A DNA stretch of 64,000 nt, from contig NZ_JAASQI010000002.1 of the NCBI RefSeq assembly GCF_011762225.1, positions 62,001 through 126,000 on the forward strand, given 5' to 3'. A program made the translations under genes and the position numbers. Under the pieces are notes generated by a model that saw only the letters and a program-made list of their open reading frames with translations, did not search any database and had not been told where the DNA came from. Position 1 is the first letter of the stretch, and every line of letters begins with the position of its first letter. Shown piece by piece: positions 30,025-39,997 of the stretch. The stretch comes from Pseudochelatococcus lubricantis. Its GTDB lineage: Bacteria; Pseudomonadota; Alphaproteobacteria; Rhizobiales; Beijerinckiaceae.

Positions 30025-32985
30025 ATGGCACGGCAGGATGTGAACGACGCATTTGCTCAAACCTCATTTCTCTACGGCGGAAACGGCGCCTATCTCGATG
30101 AGCTGTACGCCCGCTACGAGCAGGACCCTAAGTCGGTGGATGCCGGCTGGCAGGCGTTCTTCGCCGGCTTGAGCGAGGACAAGGCGCTCGTCGAGAAGAA
30201 TGCGCAGGGCGCGTCGTGGCAGCGGCCCAACTGGCCGGTTCCCGCCAACGGCGAACTCGTCTCGGCGCTGGACAGCGACTGGTCCGGCATCGAGAAGGCC
30301 GTGGGCGACAAGATCAAGCAGAAAGCCCAGAAGGGCGGCGTCGAGCTGTCGCCGGAGGCCGTGCAGCAGGCGGCGCGCGACAGCGTGCGCGCCATCATGA
30401 TGATTCGCGCCTACCGCATGCGCGGCCACCTGCACGCCGATCTCGACCCGCTGCACCTCAGCCCGCCGCGCGATCACGAGGAACTGCACCCGTCGAGCTA
30501 TGGCTTTGGGCCGGGCGACCTCGACCGCAAGATTTTCATCGACCACGTGCTCGGGCTTGAGTTCGCCACCGTCAACGAGATGCTGGCGATCCTGAAGCGC
30601 ACCTATTGCCGGACGCTCGGCGTCGAGTTCATGCACATCTCCGATCCGGCGGAGAAGGCGTGGATTCAGGAGCGCATCGAGGGCCCGCACAAGGAAATCA
30701 CCTTCACGCCGGAGGGCAAGCGCGCCATCCTCAACAAGCTGATCGAGGCCGAGGGCTTCGAGAAGTTTCTGGACCTGAGGTACACGGGCACGAAGCGCTT
30801 CGGTCTCGACGGCGGCGAGTCGCTTATTCCCGCGCTGGAGCAGATCATCAAGCGCGGCGGCAACCTGGGCGTGAAGGAAATCGTGCTCGGCATGGCCCAC
30901 CGCGGCCGCCTCAACGTGCTGACGCAGGTGCTGGCCAAGCCGCACAGGGCGCTGTTCCACGAGTTCAAGGGCGGTTCCTTCGCGCCCGACGACGTGGAAG
31001 GCTCCGGCGACGTCAAGTATCACCTCGGCGCATCGAGCGATCGCGAGTTCGACGGCAACAAGGTCCATCTGTCGCTCGTCGCCAACCCGTCGCATCTGGA
31101 GATCGTCAATCCGGTGGTGCTCGGCAAGGCGCGCGCCAAGCAGGACCAGCTCGGCGACCGCGAGACGCGCACTTCCGTGATTCCGCTGCTGCTGCACGGC
31201 GACGCGGCCTTCGCCGGCCAGGGCGTCGTGGCGGAGTGCCTTGGCCTGTCCGGGCTCAAGGGGCATCGCACCGGCGGTTCCGTGCATGTCATCATCAACA
31301 ACCAGATCGGCTTCACCACCAACCCGCGCAACTCGCGCTCCTCGCCCTATCCGTCGGATGTGGCGAAGATGGTGGAAGCGCCGGTGTTCCACGTCAACGG
31401 CGACGATCCGGAGGCGGTGGTGTTCGCCGCCAAGATCGCGACGGAGTTCCGCCAGCAGTTCCACAAGCCGGTCGTCGTGGATATGTTCTGCTATCGCCGC
31501 TTCGGCCACAACGAGGGCGACGAGCCGGCGTTCACGCAGCCGCTGATGTATCAGGCGATCCGCAACCACCCGAGCGTGCTCGAAATCTACACGAGCAAGC
31601 TGGTGGCGGAGGGCGTGGTGACGCAGGCGGAGGTCGAGGAGCGCCGCGCCGCCTGGCGCACCCACCTCGAAACCGAGCTTGAGGCCGGGCAGACCTACAA
31701 GCCCAACAAGGCGGACTGGCTGGACGGCAAGTGGGCGGGCCTGAAGGCGGTGCGCGAGGACGCGGACGATCCGCGGCGCGGGGCTACCGGCCTTCCGGAA
31801 GCCGAGCTGAAGCTGCTGGGCGAGAAGCTCACGTCGGTGCCGGCCGATTTCAACGTCCACCGCACCATCCAGCGCTTCCTCGACAACCGCCGCAAGGCAA
31901 TCGAGACGGGCGAGGGCATCGACTGGGCGACCGGCGAGGCGCTGGCGTTCGCCTCGCTGCTGAAGGAAGGCAAGCCCGTGCGCCTGTCGGGGCAGGATGT
32001 CGAGCGCGGTACGTTCTCGCAGCGCCACTCCGTGCTGGTCGACCAGAAGGACGAACACCGCTACATCCCGCTCAACGCCATCTCGGAGAGCCAGGCCAAA
32101 TTCGAGGTCATCAACTCGATGCTCTCGGAAGAGGCGGTGCTCGGCTTCGAATACGGCTATTCGCTGACGGAGCCGAACGCGCTTACCCTGTGGGAAGCGC
32201 AGTTCGGCGACTTCGCCAACGGCGCGCAGGTGGTGTTCGACCAGTTCATTTCGTCGGCGGAGCGCAAGTGGCTGCGCATGTCGGGCCTCGCGGTGCTGCT
32301 GCCGCACGGCTACGAGGGGCAGGGGCCGGAGCACTCGTCCGCGCGTCTGGAGCGCTATCTGCAGATGTGCGCCGAGGACAACATGCAGGTGGCCAACGTC
32401 ACCACGCCGGCCAACTACTTCCACATTCTGCGCCGTCAGTTGCGGCGGGACTTCCGCAAGCCCCTCATCCTGATGACGCCGAAGTCGCTGCTGCGCCACA
32501 AGCGCGCGGTTTCCCGGCTGGAGGAGTTCACGGAGACCAGCTCGTTCCACCGTCTCATCCGCGACGACGCCGAGCGGCTCTCGAAGGAGAAGATCAAGCT
32601 GGTGAAGGACGACAAGATCCGCCGCGTCGTGCTCACCGCCGGCAAGGTCTACTACGATCTCTATGAGGAGCGCGAGAAGCGGGGCATCGACGACGTCTAC
32701 CTGCTGCGTGTCGAACAGCTCTATCCGTTCCCGGTGAAGTCGTTGATCAATGAGCTGTCGCGCTTCCGCAACGCCGATCTCGTATGGTGCCAGGAAGAGC
32801 CCAAGAACATGGGGTCGTGGACCTTCGTCGAACCCTATCTGGAGTGGGCGCTGGGGCATTCGAGCATCAAGGCGAAGCGTCCGCGCTACGTGGGGCGTGC
32901 CGCCTCAGCCGCGACGGCGACCGGCATCATGTCGAAGCATCTCGCGCAGTTGCAGGCGTTCCTCGACGACGCCTTTTCCGTCTGA
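30025..32985 (+). CDS. sucA: 2-oxoglutarate dehydrogenase E1 component
   Basis: 986 residues, the thiamine-diphosphate-dependent decarboxylase of the 2-oxoglutarate dehydrogenase complex. The N-terminal E2-binding peptide (SFLYGGNGAYLDELYARYEQ) fits the family. HRGRLNVLTQV, GDAAFAGQGVVAECLGLS and NNQIGFTTNPRNSRS form the TPP site. The ATG at 30025 is preceded by AAGGG; the frame is open 23 codons upstream but without similarity. It lies 175 bp after sucD and is followed by sucB, the E2 partner. Confidence 0.97.
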   Translation: MARQDVNDAFAQTSFLYGGNGAYLDELYARYEQDPKSVDAGWQAFFAGLSEDKALVEKNAQGASWQRPNWPVPANGELVSALDSDWSGIEKAVGDKIKQKAQKGGVELSPEAVQQAARDSVRAIMMIRAYRMRGHLHADLDPLHLSPPRDHEELHPSSYGFGPGDLDRKIFIDHVLGLEFATVNEMLAILKRTYCRTLGVEFMHISDPAEKAWIQERIEGPHKEITFTPEGKRAILNKLIEAEGFEKFLDLRYTGTKRFGLDGGESLIPALEQIIKRGGNLGVKEIVLGMAHRGRLNVLTQVLAKPHRALFHEFKGGSFAPDDVEGSGDVKYHLGASSDREFDGNKVHLSLVANPSHLEIVNPVVLGKARAKQDQLGDRETRTSVIPLLLHGDAAFAGQGVVAECLGLSGLKGHRTGGSVHVIINNQIGFTTNPRNSRSSPYPSDVAKMVEAPVFHVNGDDPEAVVFAAKIATEFRQQFHKPVVVDMFCYRRFGHNEGDEPAFTQPLMYQAIRNHPSVLEIYTSKLVAEGVVTQAEVEERRAAWRTHLETELEAGQTYKPNKADWLDGKWAGLKAVREDADDPRRGATGLPEAELKLLGEKLTSVPADFNVHRTIQRFLDNRRKAIETGEGIDWATGEALAFASLLKEGKPVRLSGQDVERGTFSQRHSVLVDQKDEHRYIPLNAISESQAKFEVINSMLSEEAVLGFEYGYSLTEPNALTLWEAQFGDFANGAQVVFDQFISSAERKWLRMSGLAVLLPHGYEGQGPEHSSARLERYLQMCAEDNMQVANVTTPANYFHILRRQLRRDFRKPLILMTPKSLLRHKRAVSRLEEFTETSSFHRLIRDDAERLSKEKIKLVKDDKIRRVVLTAGKVYYDLYEEREKRGIDDVYLLRVEQLYPFPVKSLINELSRFRNADLVWCQEEPKNMGSWTFVEPYLEWALGHSSIKAKRPRYVGRAASAATATGIMSKHLAQLQAFLDDAFSV

Positions 32986-33065
32986 TTTTCGATCCGGCCG
33001 GCGTCCGCCGGCCGGGCCTTCATCCTGTCAAATAACCGGCCGCAGGCCACAATGGACACAAGATC

Positions 33066-34292
33066 ATGGCGACCGAAATCCGCGTGCCCACGCTGGGCGA
33101 ATCCGTCACCGAAGCCACTGTCGGCCAATGGTTCAAGAAGGTGGGGGAGGCGGTCAAGGCTGACGAGCCTCTGGTTGAACTCGAAACGGACAAGGTGACG
33201 TTGGAGGTCAACGCGCCGGCGGACGGCGTCCTGACGGAAATCACCGTCAAGGAAGGCGAGACCGTGGGCGTCGGCGCCCTGCTCGGCACGTTCAACGAAG
33301 GCGGCGCGGGTTCAGCCGCCGCTCCGCGGCCCGCCGCGGCACCTGCTCCCGCACCGGTTGCTCCGGCGCCCGCCCCCGCTGCGCCTGCCGCTGCCGGCCT
33401 GGAGAACGGCCCGGCCGTCCAGCGCATCGCGGCGGAAACCGGCATCAGCCCGGCCGGCGTGCCCGGCACCGGCAAGGACGGCCGCGTAACCAAGGGCGAT
33501 ATCCTCGCCTTTGCGGCGGCGCCCGCCCAGGCTCCTGCGGCCGTGCCCGCACCGGTCGCGACGCCCCGCGCCCCTGCGGCGCCCGGCGACGAGGCGCGCG
33601 AGGAGCGCGTGCGCATGACCAAGCTGCGCCAGACCATCGCGCGCCGCCTCAAGGAAGCGCAGTCGAACGCGGCGATGCTGACCACGTTCAACGACGTGGA
33701 CATGACCAACGTCATCGAGCTGCGCAACCAGTACAAGGATGCGTTCGAGAAGAAGCACGGCGTCAAGCTCGGCTTCATGGGCTTTTTCGTCAAGGCCGCG
33801 GTGCAGGCGCTCAAGGAGCTGCCGGCCGTCAACGCCGAACTCGACGGCACTGACCTGATCTACAAGAACTACTATCACATCGGCGTGGCGGTCGGCACCG
33901 ACAAGGGCCTCGTCGTGCCGGTGGTGCGCGACGCCGACCAGTTGTCGGTGGCGGGTATCGAGCAGCAGATCGGCGATTTCGGCCGCCGCGCCCGTGATGG
34001 CCAGCTCAAGATCGAGGAGATGCAGGGCGGTACCTTCACCATCTCGAACGGTGGCGTGTACGGCTCACTGCTGTCGACGCCGATCCTGAACGCGCCCCAG
34101 TCGGCCATCCTCGGCATGCACCGCATCGATCAGCGCCCGGTCGTCTACAAGGGCCAGATCGTGGCGCGGCCGATCATGTTCCTCGCCCTGTCCTACGATC
34201 ACCGCGTGATCGACGGCAAGGAGGCGGTGACCTTCCTCGTCCGCATCAAGGAAAACCTGCAGGATCCGGCGCGCCTCGTGCTCGACCTGTGA
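33066..34292 (+). CDS. sucB: Dihydrolipoamide succinyltransferase (E2)
   Basis: 408 residues. Domains in order: lipoyl domain with the modified lysine K43 in ETDKVTLEV; an Ala/Pro-rich flexible linker (residues about 80-115); the peripheral-subunit-binding domain ([27 protein letters not shown]); a second Ala/Pro linker; and the catalytic core ending in [16 protein letters not shown]. It transfers the succinyl group to CoA in the 2-oxoglutarate dehydrogenase complex. Confidence 0.97.
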   Translation: MATEIRVPTLGESVTEATVGQWFKKVGEAVKADEPLVELETDKVTLEVNAPADGVLTEITVKEGETVGVGALLGTFNEGGAGSAAAPRPAAAPAPAPVAPAPAPAAPAAAGLENGPAVQRIAAETGISPAGVPGTGKDGRVTKGDILAFAAAPAQAPAAVPAPVATPRAPAAPGDEAREERVRMTKLRQTIARRLKEAQSNAAMLTTFNDVDMTNVIELRNQYKDAFEKKHGVKLGFMGFFVKAAVQALKELPAVNAELDGTDLIYKNYYHIGVAVGTDKGLVVPVVRDADQLSVAGIEQQIGDFGRRARDGQLKIEEMQGGTFTISNGGVYGSLLSTPILNAPQSAILGMHRIDQRPVVYKGQIVARPIMFLALSYDHRVIDGKEAVTFLVRIKENLQDPARLVLDL

Positions 34293-34303
34293 TTTCGCAC
34301 CGG

Positions 34304-34325
34304 CCTCCCGGCTGCGGCCGGGAGG
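34304..34325 (+). terminator. Hairpin between sucB and lpdA
   Basis: CCTCCCGGC (34304-34312) pairs perfectly with GCCGGGAGG (34317-34325). A short T-rich stretch follows at 34335-34346, then TTGACA at 34345, which could be the -35 box of an internal lpdA promoter, though no good -10 box is seen. Confidence 0.45.
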
Positions 34326-34405
34326 CGCCTCCCGTTTCATGATTTGACATTGCCGGTTGCTCTCGTCCGCAAACGCGAACCGGCGCTCGACAGGCAGGAA
34401 GTCCC

Positions 34406-35806
34406 ATGTCTTATGATCTCGTGGTTATCGGCACCGGCCCCGGCGGATATGTCGCCGCCATTCGCGCCGCGCAGCTCGGGCTGAAAACGGCGGTTGTCGA
34501 AAAGCGCAAGACGCACGGCGGCACCTGCCTCAATATCGGCTGCATTCCCTCCAAGGCGTTGCTGTTCGCTTCCGAGAAGTTCGAGGAAGCCGCGCATGCC
34601 TTCGGCGATTTCGGCATCAAGGTGAGCGCGCCCGAGATCGATGTCGCCAAGCTGCTGGCCTTCAAGCAGGAGGGCGTCGACGCCAACGTCAAGGGCATCG
34701 ACTTCCTGTTCAAGAAGAACAAGATCGATACGTTCCACGGCACCGGCCGCATCCTGGCCGCCGGAAAGGTCGAGGTAACGGCGGAAGACGGCACGGTGCA
34801 GGTGGTCGAGGCCAAGACCATCCTGATCGCCACGGGCTCGGACGTCGCGCGACTGCCGGGCATCGAGATCGACGAGAAGGTCGTTGTCTCGTCCACCGGC
34901 GCGCTCGCGCTCGACAAGGTGCCGGGCCGGCTCGTCGTCGTGGGTGCAGGCGTGATCGGGCTGGAACTCGGCTCCGTCTGGCGCCGGCTCGGCGCGGAGG
35001 TAACCGTGGTCGAGTTCCTCGACCGCATCATTCCGGGCAACGACGGCGAGGTGGCCAAGCAGTTCCAGCGCATCCTGGCCAAGCAGGGCTTCATCTTCAA
35101 GCTCGCGACCAAGGTGACGGGTGTCGAGAACACCGGCCTGGGCGCGAAGGTGACCGTGGAGCCGGTTGCGGGCGGCGAGGCTGAGGTGATCGAGGCCGAT
35201 GTCGTGCTGGTGGCGACGGGCCGCGTGCCCTATACCACGGGTCTGGGGCTTGCCGAGATCGGCGTCGCGCTCGATGAGCGCGGTCGCGTTGTGGTGGACG
35301 ATCACTACCGCACCAACGTGGCGGGCATTCTCGCCATCGGCGACGTCATCGCCGGGCCGATGCTGGCGCACAAGGCCGAGGAAGAGGGCATTGCCGCCGT
35401 CGAGCTGCTCGCCGGCAAGGCGGGCCACGTCAACTACGGCGTGATCCCGGCCGTGATCTACACGACGCCGGAAGTGGCGTCCGTCGGCAAGACGGAGGAA
35501 GAGCTGAAGGCCGCTGGCATCGCCTACAACATCGGCAAGTTCCCCTTCACGGCTAATGCGCGCGCCAAGGTCAACCACCAGTCGGAAGGCTTCGTGAAGA
35601 TTCTGGCCGACGCCACCACCGACCGCGTGCTGGGCGTCCACATCATCGGGCCGGAAGCCGGCGAGCTGATCCACGAGGCGACCGTGCTGATGGAGTTCGG
35701 CGGCTCTGCCGAAGATCTCGCCCGCACCACTCACGCCCACCCGACCCGCTCGGAAGCGGTGAAGGAGGCGGCGCTCGCCGTGGACAAGCGCGCCATCCAC
35801 TTCTGA
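34406..35806 (+). CDS. lpdA: Dihydrolipoyl dehydrogenase (E3)
   Basis: 466 residues. FAD flavoprotein that reoxidises dihydrolipoamide in 2-oxoacid dehydrogenase complexes. FAD-binding [18 protein letters not shown], the redox disulfide in [13 protein letters not shown] (Cys41/Cys46), the NAD-binding [16 protein letters not shown] and the C-terminal [15 protein letters not shown] catalytic His-Glu are all present. It is the last gene of the TCA cluster and is followed by two strong hairpins. Confidence 0.97.
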   Translation: MSYDLVVIGTGPGGYVAAIRAAQLGLKTAVVEKRKTHGGTCLNIGCIPSKALLFASEKFEEAAHAFGDFGIKVSAPEIDVAKLLAFKQEGVDANVKGIDFLFKKNKIDTFHGTGRILAAGKVEVTAEDGTVQVVEAKTILIATGSDVARLPGIEIDEKVVVSSTGALALDKVPGRLVVVGAGVIGLELGSVWRRLGAEVTVVEFLDRIIPGNDGEVAKQFQRILAKQGFIFKLATKVTGVENTGLGAKVTVEPVAGGEAEVIEADVVLVATGRVPYTTGLGLAEIGVALDERGRVVVDDHYRTNVAGILAIGDVIAGPMLAHKAEEEGIAAVELLAGKAGHVNYGVIPAVIYTTPEVASVGKTEEELKAAGIAYNIGKFPFTANARAKVNHQSEGFVKILADATTDRVLGVHIIGPEAGELIHEATVLMEFGGSAEDLARTTHAHPTRSEAVKEAALAVDKRAIHF

Positions 35807-35811
35807 TCCGC

Positions 35812-35882
35812 CTGGAGTGTTTCTGTCAAAGACAGAAACACTCCAGAATCTGTCCTGTTTATGTTGAAACAGGACAGATTCT
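35812..35882 (+). terminator. Two adjacent perfect hairpins after lpdA
   Basis: Hairpin 1: CTGGAGTGTTTCTGTC (35812-35827) with its exact complement at 35831-35846, AAA loop. Hairpin 2: AGAATCTGTCCTGTTT (35845-35860) with its complement at 35867-35882, loop ATGTTG. Both have 16 perfect base pairs and abut, sharing two bases. They end the mdh-lpdA cluster and face the convergent citE-like gene. Neither has a classic U tract. Confidence 0.7.
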
Positions 35883-35894
35883 AGGTTCCTTATT

Positions 35895-35930
35895 TTGAGC
35901 GAATTCCGATCGGAGCGCGCTCCAGGTTTT
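35895..35930. repeat. Intergenic palindromic element (CGATCGGA core)
   Basis: Downstream of the lpdA hairpins lies TTTTGAGCGAATTCCGATCG followed by the perfect palindrome GGAGCGCGCTCC (35912-35923). The TTCCGATCGGA core is shared with the element at 18725. It looks like a copy of a dispersed repeat family. Confidence 0.4.
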
Positions 35931-35974
35931 CGGGCTGTATGGAAGCGCCAGCGCTGTCCGCCCCGGCGCTTCTT

Positions 35975-36874
35975 TCATGGGTGATGCAGGGCAGCGATGG
36001 CATCGGCGAGCGCGAGCGTGCGCCGGGCGATGGCAACGTGCAGATCCTCGATCATTCGCCCCTCGAAGCTCACGGCGCCCTTGCCGGCGTTTTCGGGCGC
36101 GGTGAAGGCTGCGATGAGCGCGCGGGCTTCCGCGATGTCGTCGGCGCCGGGGCCGAAGGCGGCGTTCGCGGCGGCGATCTGCGCCGGATGGATCAGCGAT
36201 TTGCCGTCGAAGCCGAGGTCGCGCCCCTGCGCGCATTCGGCCGCGAAGCCGGCGGTATCGCTGAAATCGTTGTAGACCGAGTCGATCGCCGCAAGTCCAC
36301 TCGCACGCGCGGCAAGCAGCACCTGCTGCAGCCACGGCAGCAGGGCGGCGCGGCCCGCCCGCACGCGCACGCCGGTCTCGCGGGCAAGATCGTTCGCGCC
36401 GATGACGAAGAGAGCGAGACGGCTTGCGGGCTCCAACGCCGTGCGGGCCATGGCGTCGGCGTCGAGCACGGCGCGCGCCGTCTCGATCATCGCCCACACC
36501 TGCACCCGCGCCGGCGCGCCGAGCGCGTCGAGGCGCCGGCCGATATCGCGCACGGCCTCGGCCGAGGCGGCCTTGGGGACAAGGACGGCATCGGGCGCGA
36601 CGCTTGCGGCGAGCGCCAGGTCGTCGGCGCCCCACGGCGTGTCTGCACCGTTGACGCGCAGCGCCACCTCGCGGCCGCCGAGGCCCTGTGCAATCGCGGC
36701 CCGTGCCTGCTCGCGCGCCGCCTCCTTGGCGGCGGGGGCGACGGCGTCCTCCAGGTCGATGATGACGGCGTCGGAAGGAAGGCCGCGCGCCTTTTCAAGC
36801 GCGCGGACATTCGAGGCCGGAACGAACAGCAGGCTCCGGCGTGGCCGTATCGTGGCCGTCAATGCGCCGTCCAT
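35975..36874 (-). CDS. HpcH/HpaI aldolase, citrate lyase beta (CitE)-like protein
   Basis: 299 residues. TIM-barrel CitE superfamily: RRSLLFVPASNVRALEKA at the start, DAVIIDLEDAVAPAAKEAAR with the metal-binding acidic pair, VWAMIETARAVLDA, FVIGANDLARETG and DGKSLIHPAQI. No CitD or CitF gene is near, so it is not part of a citrate lyase complex; a malyl-CoA, citramalyl-CoA or similar lyase/thioesterase is more likely. The ATG at 36874 overlaps the end of the 3-hydroxybutyrate dehydrogenase gene by 16 bases, so the two are translated together. Confidence 0.88.
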   Translation of the reverse strand: MDGALTATIRPRRSLLFVPASNVRALEKARGLPSDAVIIDLEDAVAPAAKEAAREQARAAIAQGLGGREVALRVNGADTPWGADDLALAASVAPDAVLVPKAASAEAVRDIGRRLDALGAPARVQVWAMIETARAVLDADAMARTALEPASRLALFVIGANDLARETGVRVRAGRAALLPWLQQVLLAARASGLAAIDSVYNDFSDTAGFAAECAQGRDLGFDGKSLIHPAQIAAANAAFGPGADDIAEARALIAAFTAPENAGKGAVSFEGRMIEDLHVAIARRTLALADAIAALHHP

Positions 36875-37644
36875 CCGCCGTCGACGGGGATGATCGCGCC
36901 GGTGATGGAGCGGGCAGCGTCCGTGGCGAGGAACACGGCAAGCGCCGCGATTTCGTCCACCGTGACGAACTCCTTCGTCGGCTGGGCGGCGAGCAGGACG
37001 TCGTTCTTCACCTGCTCCTCGGTGATGCCGCGCGCCTTGGCCGTGTCGGGAATCTGCTTCTCGACGAGCGGCGTCCAGACGTAGCCGGGGCAGATGGCGT
37101 TCGCGGTGATGCCGAAAGTGGCCGTCTCCAGCGCCACCGTCTTGGTGAAGCCGGCGATGCCGTGCTTGGCCGAGACATAGGCGGACTTGAAGGGCGAGGC
37201 GATGAGCGCGTGCGCGGAAGCCGTGTTGATGATGCGGCCGAACTTGCGCTCCTTCATGCCGGGGATGGCGGCGCGCGTGGTGTGGAAGGCGGCGGAGAGG
37301 TTCAGGGCGATGATCAGGTCCCACTTCTCGACCGGGAACTCCTCCACCGGGGCCACGAACTGGATGCCGGCGTTGTTGACGAGGATGTCGACCGAGCCGA
37401 AAGCCTTCTCGGCCTCCACCACGAGGTTGAACGCCTCGTCCGCCTTCGAAAGGTCGGCGCCGGAGTAGAAGGCCTTCACGCCGAATTCGTCCTCGATGCC
37501 GAGGCGCTCTTTTTCGATGGCCGCCGCATCGCCGAAGCCGTTGATGACGACGTTGGCGCCCTCGCGCGCGAAGGCGCGGGCAATGGCGAGGCCGATTCCG
37601 CTCGTGGAGCCGGTGACGACAGCGGTACGCGATTTCAGAGACAT
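36859..37644 (-). CDS. bdhA: 3-hydroxybutyrate dehydrogenase
   Basis: 261 residues, short-chain dehydrogenase. NAD site VVTGSTSGIGLAIARAFA, VNNAGIQFVAPVEEFP, and the catalytic Ser-Tyr-Lys region TASAHALIASPFKSAYVSAK. The ending IIPVDGGWTAH and ICPGYVWTPLVEKQIP are typical of D-3-hydroxybutyrate dehydrogenase, which oxidises the monomer of polyhydroxybutyrate to acetoacetate. The ATG at 37644 is set by GGGAGG 10 bases upstream. The citE-like gene overlaps its 3' end, so the pair may feed storage carbon into the TCA cycle. Confidence 0.94.
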   Translation of the reverse strand: MSLKSRTAVVTGSTSGIGLAIARAFAREGANVVINGFGDAAAIEKERLGIEDEFGVKAFYSGADLSKADEAFNLVVEAEKAFGSVDILVNNAGIQFVAPVEEFPVEKWDLIIALNLSAAFHTTRAAIPGMKERKFGRIINTASAHALIASPFKSAYVSAKHGIAGFTKTVALETATFGITANAICPGYVWTPLVEKQIPDTAKARGITEEQVKNDVLLAAQPTKEFVTVDEIAALAVFLATDAARSITGAIIPVDGGWTAH

Positions 37645-38055
37645 GGGCAAAAGCCTCCCTGGCTTCCCGTGGAGAAGATGAACATGCGCAAAATCGTTGA
37701 ACAGCCGGGCGCCGGGGAGGCTGCCCGTGTTTCAACCTGACGACCGGACACGACCTTGTCCGGGAACGGGACGGCCCTTTCGAGCCGCTTGCCTTTCCGG
37801 GGCCGTGATCCGCGCTGCAAAGAGCATCGACGCGCCCGCGCGCCTTTCGGTACGCACGGAATGCGGCATGCCGCAAAATGCAACCATATCATAGGCGCAT
37901 ATCCCTTGTCACAATATGACGCGCGCGGCGTCATGCCGGCTTTTTGCCGTGCGATGTGTAACAATCGAGGAATATGTTATAATGTTCAATCAGTGATGGA
38001 AGAAACCGGCATCGGCATGCGTGGCGGCGCCGGGCGTGACGCGAAGGAGAACGGC
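37645..38055. other. 411-bp divergent region between bdhA and the Fur/Zur-family gene
   Basis: No gene recognised. It holds the perfect palindrome GCGGCATGCCGC (37863-37874), an inverted repeat ATGACGC/GCGTCAT (37916-37922 and 37928-37934), and a perfect TATAAT (37978-37983) in an A/T-rich stretch before the regulator gene. No good -35 box accompanies the TATAAT. Confidence 0.5.
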
Positions 38056-38679
38056 GTGAATGCTCGTCCTGTGCATGGCGGTTCCTACAGGCATACGCAC
38101 GACGCCTTGCCCGGCGGCGCGACGGGCCGCTTCCACGCGCAGCCCCACGCGCATGGCGGGGAGGCGTGCGATCACGCGACGCACCGGGCTGCGCTCGCGC
38201 CCGGCGCCCTGCAACACGCAGCCGACCTGTGCCGTGCGCGCGGTGTGCGCATGACGCCGATCCGGCATGACGTGCTTTCGGCCCTCTACACGACGCACCG
38301 GCCGCTTGGCGCCTATGACATCGCAGAGATCATGGGCCGCGAGGCGCAAAGGCGCGTTGCGCCGATCACCATCTACCGGGCGCTGGAATTCCTGCTGGAA
38401 CAGGGTTTCATTCACAAGCTCGAGACCCGCAACGCCTTCATCGCCTGTCCGCACGTTCATTCGCCCGGCGAACTGGTCGTCTTTCTGATCTGCGAGCAGT
38501 GCGGGGGGGTGGACGAGGCATCCTCGCCCGTGTTCAGCGGCGCGCTGGCGAAGATGCTCGGCGAGGCTGGTTTTACCCCGCGCAACGAGGTGGTCGAGAT
38601 CGCCGGCATCTGCGCCCATTGCGGCGGCAAGGGGCAGGGGGAGGTCGCGCCCAAGGATTCGGTTGCCGAACCGGCCTGA
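38056..38679 (+). CDS. Fur-family regulator, Zur-like, with His-rich N-terminus
   Basis: 207 residues. The winged-helix core is RMTPIRHDVLSALYTTHRPLGAYDI then RRVAPITIYRALEFLLEQGFIH, and the structural zinc cysteines are CEQC (146-149) and CAHC (186-189). The sequence CPHVHSPGELVVFLICEQCGG is closest to zinc-uptake regulators. The first 43 residues contain eight histidines, unusual for the family and a possible metal-binding tail. I chose GTG at 38056 because AAGGAG lies 7 bases upstream; ATG codons at 37996 and 38017 are weaker alternatives. No znuABC genes are near. ispG follows after 55 bp. Confidence 0.87.
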   Translation: MNARPVHGGSYRHTHDALPGGATGRFHAQPHAHGGEACDHATHRAALAPGALQHAADLCRARGVRMTPIRHDVLSALYTTHRPLGAYDIAEIMGREAQRRVAPITIYRALEFLLEQGFIHKLETRNAFIACPHVHSPGELVVFLICEQCGGVDEASSPVFSGALAKMLGEAGFTPRNEVVEIAGICAHCGGKGQGEVAPKDSVAEPA

Positions 38680-38734
38680 ATGGGCGATATAGGCGGCAGC
38701 CGACGTTTGCCGCTTTCCCCGGATCCTGTTTCAG

Positions 38735-39997
38735 ATGAACGTTGCCCCCGCTTCCCTTGTCGACGCGGCTCTTGCTGCCGAGGCTCGCCCGGCTGCCCGT
38801 CATCACACTGTCGCTGTGGATGTCGGCGGCGTCGTGGTCGGCGGCGGCGCGCCGGTCGTCGTGCAGTCGATGACCAACACCGACACGGCCGACGTCGCCG
38901 CGACCGTGACGCAGGTGGCCGCGCTGGCGCGCACCGGGTCGGAGCTGGTGCGCATCACCGTGGATCGGGACGAGGCGGCGCGCGCCGTGCCCTACATCCG
39001 CGACGCGCTGATGGTGAAGGGCATCGAGGTGCCGCTCGTCGGCGACTTCCACTACATCGGCCACAAGCTGCTGACGGAACACCCGGCTTGCGCCGAGGCG
39101 CTGGCGAAATATCGCATCAACCCCGGCAATGTCGGCTTCAGGCAAAAGCGTGACAAGCAGTTCTCGACCATCGTCGAAATCGCCGCGCGCAACGGCAAGC
39201 CGGTGCGGATCGGCGCCAACTGGGGCTCGCTGGACCAGGAACTGCTGACGCGGTTGATGGATGCGAACTCGAACAGCGATACGCCGCTCGACGCGCGCGC
39301 CGTTACCCGCGAGGCGCTGGTGCAGTCGGCGTTGCTGTCTGCGGCGCGGGCGGAGGAGATCGGCCTGCCGCGCGACCGCATCATCCTCTCCGCGAAGGTC
39401 TCGGCGGTGCAGGATCTGATCGCCGTCTATCGCGATCTGGCGCGCCGCTCCGACTATGCGCTGCATCTGGGGCTCACCGAGGCCGGCATGGGCTCCAAGG
39501 GCCTGGTCGCGTCCTCCGCGGCTCTCGGCATCCTGCTGCAGGAAGGCATCGGCGACACCATCCGCTATTCGCTGACGCCTGAGCCCGGCGGCGACCGCTC
39601 GCTTGAGGTTCGCGCCGCGCAGGAGTTGCTGCAGACGATGGGCTTCCGCACCTTCGTGCCACTCGTCGCCGCCTGCCCCGGTTGCGGGCGCACCACCTCC
39701 ACCGTGTTTCAGGAACTGGCGCGCGACATCCAGAGCTGGATCACGACATCCATGCCCGAGTGGAAGACGCGCTATCCGGGTGTCGAGAATCTCAATGTCG
39801 CGGTGATGGGCTGTATCGTCAACGGGCCCGGAGAGTCGAAACATGCCGACATCGGCATTTCGCTGCCCGGCACCGGCGAAACGCCTTCCGCCCCCGTGTT
39901 CATCGATGGCGAGAAGGCGATGACCCTGAAAGGGGCGGGAATCGCCGATGAGTTCAAGAACCTCGTCAACGACTATATCGAGCGCCGGTTCGGCTGA
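38735..39997 (+). CDS. ispG: 4-hydroxy-3-methylbut-2-enyl diphosphate synthase (flavodoxin/ferredoxin)
   Basis: 420 residues. Penultimate iron-sulfur enzyme of the MEP isoprenoid pathway. The TIM barrel contains [17 protein letters not shown] and [11 protein letters not shown]; the [4Fe-4S] cysteines are in [20 protein letters not shown] and [18 protein letters not shown]. Its product pathway supplies the substrates of the farnesyl diphosphate synthase at 12 kb. A GC-rich 7-bp hairpin (40003-40009 with 40020-40026) follows the stop and may act as terminator towards the convergent gene. Confidence 0.97.
   Translation: MNVAPASLVDAALAAEARPAARHHTVAVDVGGVVVGGGAPVVVQSMTNTDTADVAATVTQVAALARTGSELVRITVDRDEAARAVPYIRDALMVKGIEVPLVGDFHYIGHKLLTEHPACAEALAKYRINPGNVGFRQKRDKQFSTIVEIAARNGKPVRIGANWGSLDQELLTRLMDANSNSDTPLDARAVTREALVQSALLSAARAEEIGLPRDRIILSAKVSAVQDLIAVYRDLARRSDYALHLGLTEAGMGSKGLVASSAALGILLQEGIGDTIRYSLTPEPGGDRSLEVRAAQELLQTMGFRTFVPLVAACPGCGRTTSTVFQELARDIQSWITTSMPEWKTRYPGVENLNVAVMGCIVNGPGESKHADIGISLPGTGETPSAPVFIDGEKAMTLKGAGIADEFKNLVNDYIERRFG

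Noticed and set aside
30064-32859. 931-codon antisense frame opposite sucA
   Set aside because: sucA is unmistakable on the plus strand; the antisense product is low-complexity His/Arg/Leu-rich.
35975-36874. Citrate lyase beta subunit in the strict sense
   Set aside because: No citD, citF or citC nearby; the CitE-like family has many stand-alone lyases and thioesterases, so a general name is safer.
36875-37876. N-terminal extension of the CitE-like frame up to 37876
   Set aside because: This part lies antiparallel-frame to nothing but runs in another frame over bdhA, which is a full 3-hydroxybutyrate dehydrogenase. The extension is Arg/His-rich with no similarity.
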